From Paracoccaceae bacterium (GTDB taxonomy: Bacteria > Pseudomonadota > Alphaproteobacteria > Rhodobacterales > Rhodobacteraceae), in NCBI GenBank assembly GCA_024636555.1, contig JAGXGW010000023.1:28395-92394 (forward strand): a stretch of DNA of 64,000 nt. Direction: 5' to 3'. A program made the translations under genes and the position numbers. The notes beneath the pieces are model-generated. The model made no database searches. It was not told the origin of the DNA and saw only the letters and a list, made by a program, of their open reading frames with translations. Positions 62,910 through 64,000 of the stretch are shown here, one piece after another (the stretch's first letter is position 1; every line of letters starts with the position of its first letter).

Positions 62910-63398
62910 TCAAGCGTCTCCGCCAGTTCCTGTAAACCCTTCTACAACCTCGGCCTCCGAAGTCGCGTTGGCGTCCTCCTCCGGCGTAGTTTCTTCGGCG
63001 ATATCATCGGATTCCGCGTCGTCTGCGTCGTCGGCCTCACCCTTTTCGCCATCTGACATGCCGCGAGAGCCACCGCCCCAGGCGCCTACCTGACCGTTCG
63101 GAGACTCGCCCGCGTTTCCGACAGCCATATCGTTGCCGGGGTTTCCGGCAAAATCGCCTGTTCCGGAATTGCCGCTGTTGCCGCTGGCACCGCCACCGCC
63201 GTTTCCGGCACCACCACCGCCGCCGTTACCGGCACCACCGCCGTTTCCACCGCCACCGTTTCCGCCGGCACCACCGCCACCGCCGCCTGCTTGCGCAATA
63301 GCCGGGTCAACGCTGAAGATCACCCCACCAATAGACAGGGGAACTGCCAAGGCGGTCGATGCGACGAGCGTAAATGCGATCTGCTTGAGCTTTTTCAT
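62910..63398 (-). CDS. glycine/asparagine-rich secreted protein with acidic tail
   Basis: A 162-aa exported protein. Signal peptide MKKLKQIAFTLVASTALAVP with IAQA cleavage; then GGGGGGAGGNGGGGNGGGAG-type Gly/Asn repeats (about residues 38-95), a GDFAGNPGNDMAVGNAGE segment and an acidic C-terminus rich in Asp/Glu/Ala. GGAGG precedes the ATG at 63398. Glycine-rich proteins of this kind may be surface or matrix components; function unknown. A similar gene is cut by the window edge downstream in sequence. Confidence 0.75.
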   Translation of the reverse strand: MKKLKQIAFTLVASTALAVPLSIGGVIFSVDPAIAQAGGGGGGAGGNGGGGNGGGAGNGGGGGAGNGGGGASGNSGNSGTGDFAGNPGNDMAVGNAGESPNGQVGAWGGGSRGMSDGEKGEADDADDAESDDIAEETTPEEDANATSEAEVVEGFTGTGGDA

Positions 63399-63935
63399 GA
63401 ATCGAAACCTCCGTTGATCCGTGAATGGTAAAAATGAATTAAGTGCTTTTTGCGGCGCGGCAGCCATCACTACTCTGGCAGGGCGTTCCTGCATTGCTTG
63501 AACTTGTCAAGTTTTGGAAAAAATGCAGCAATAGAAATTGTTTAAACGCAGTCGTTTCGCGCCCAAAGATTAAAGAGATGGCAAAAACATCACCCTTGAG
63601 AAACATGAAGCCAATTATTTACAACTATAGAATGTCTACAGGCGGGGGCAGGTGCCTGACATAACTGATTTATGCGGGCTCACATGTCATCATGGGTGCA
63701 ACGACAGCCGGGCTGATTACAGGAGAAACCTGAAGCAGGGAGTCGGTTGCGGCGTCATCTGGTTTTCCTGTCCCACCACGCCACTTTTGCAACAGACAGT
63801 CTCCAATCGAAATCGCCGGGCTGGTGGTAATCTTCACAGCCCGAAACCACGCCGCCTGCGATATCCGCCGGACACTTCTCCTTGATTTAGGATTTGGTCC
63901 CGAGCGAGCACCCACTGGGCAGTTCTGACACGACC
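63399..63935. other. intergenic region between two glycine-rich genes
   Basis: 537 bases with several AT-rich patches and no supported gene; small frames on both strands have no ribosome binding sites. It contains the promoter of the gene at 62910-63398. Confidence 0.5.
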
Positions 63936-64000
63936 TCACCCTCCCCGGCCGCCACCGTTACCGCCGCCGCCGCCGTTACCGCCGCCGCCGCCTCCGTTAC
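63936..64000 (-). CDS. C-terminus of a second glycine-rich protein (partial)
   Basis: The minus strand read from the window edge encodes a run of Gly and Asn (NGGGGGGNGGGGG type, then NGGGRGG) ending at TGA (63936-63938). Only about 20 residues are visible. The composition matches the Gly/Asn block of the 62910 protein, so it is likely a paralog, here ending in the Gly-rich part without the acidic tail. Confidence 0.6.
   Translation of the reverse strand, partial: NGGGGGGNGGGGGNGGGRGG

Overview
The window looks like a chromosomal segment of an alphaproteobacterium of the Rhodobacteraceae (roseobacter group). The evidence is the high-GC coding style, the housekeeping run rpoZ-rsh-DUF2062-pdxJ-(hydrolase)-acpS-lepB-rnc-era-DUF1491-recO, single bifunctional RSH, many TRAP and ABC uptake systems, TTG/GTG starts, and a VPEID-CTERM sorting signal of the kind known from this family. 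I saw no rRNA, tRNA, CRISPR array, intact IS element or prophage.

Layout. 0.1-9.8 kb (+): the conserved housekeeping block, tightly packed with ATGA/GTGA overlaps. 9.7-13.9 kb: a TetR regulator facing a FAH-family hydrolase, an iron operon (64-aa protein, hemP, Cys-rich 167-aa protein, bfd, bfr) and a GNAT gene. 14.1-17.4 kb (-): a tripartite TRAP importer (DctPQM). 17.7-19.8 kb (-): a lipoprotein subtilase with an autotransporter-like C-terminus. 20.0-23.6 kb (-): a TAXI-type TRAP system with a DUF1850 protein. 24-25.6 kb: a VPEID-CTERM surface protein, a fasciclin lipoprotein and a cupin. 25.7-34.7 kb (-): a catabolic/uptake operon running class II aldolase, dipeptide-type ABC transporter, 2-hydroxyacid dehydrogenase, acetylpolyamine-amidohydrolase-like deacetylase, LysR. 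35.2-41.8 kb (-): a transglutaminase-like protein, a PotABCD-type polyamine ABC transporter and a YtcJ-type amidohydrolase. 42-49 kb: small secreted or unknown proteins, an HWE sensor kinase, an ArsC/Spx protein, a YiiX-like peptidase and a CMD/AhpD-like protein, with several gene-poor gaps.

49.2-57.5 kb is the most unusual part. A divergent locus pairs an ECF sigma factor and NrsF-type membrane anti-sigma factor (with two coupled unknown genes) against a periplasmic protein carrying 30 cysteines, nearly all in CAANP-type pentapeptide repeats, fused to a cytochrome P460 domain with a CAACH heme motif, followed by a secreted protein of unknown function and a DUF3179 protein. A GTAACT-N16-CGAA sequence upstream of the repeat protein matches, as I remember it, the Caulobacter SigF promoter. 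A periplasmic rhodanese, a TsuA/YeeE-type sulfur permease and a 54-aa peptide follow. My working hypothesis is a SigF/NrsF stress regulon, possibly for metals, with a Cys-repeat hemoprotein as its main output.

57.5-64 kb: a TetR/CMD pair with likely operators, an orphan ABC solute-binding protein, a CHASE4 histidine kinase, and two glycine-rich secreted proteins, the second cut by the window edge.

Three transporter operons share one design: a terminator-like hairpin directly after the solute-binding-protein gene and before the permease or accessory gene. In the TAXI operon this hairpin lies inside the next coding sequence.
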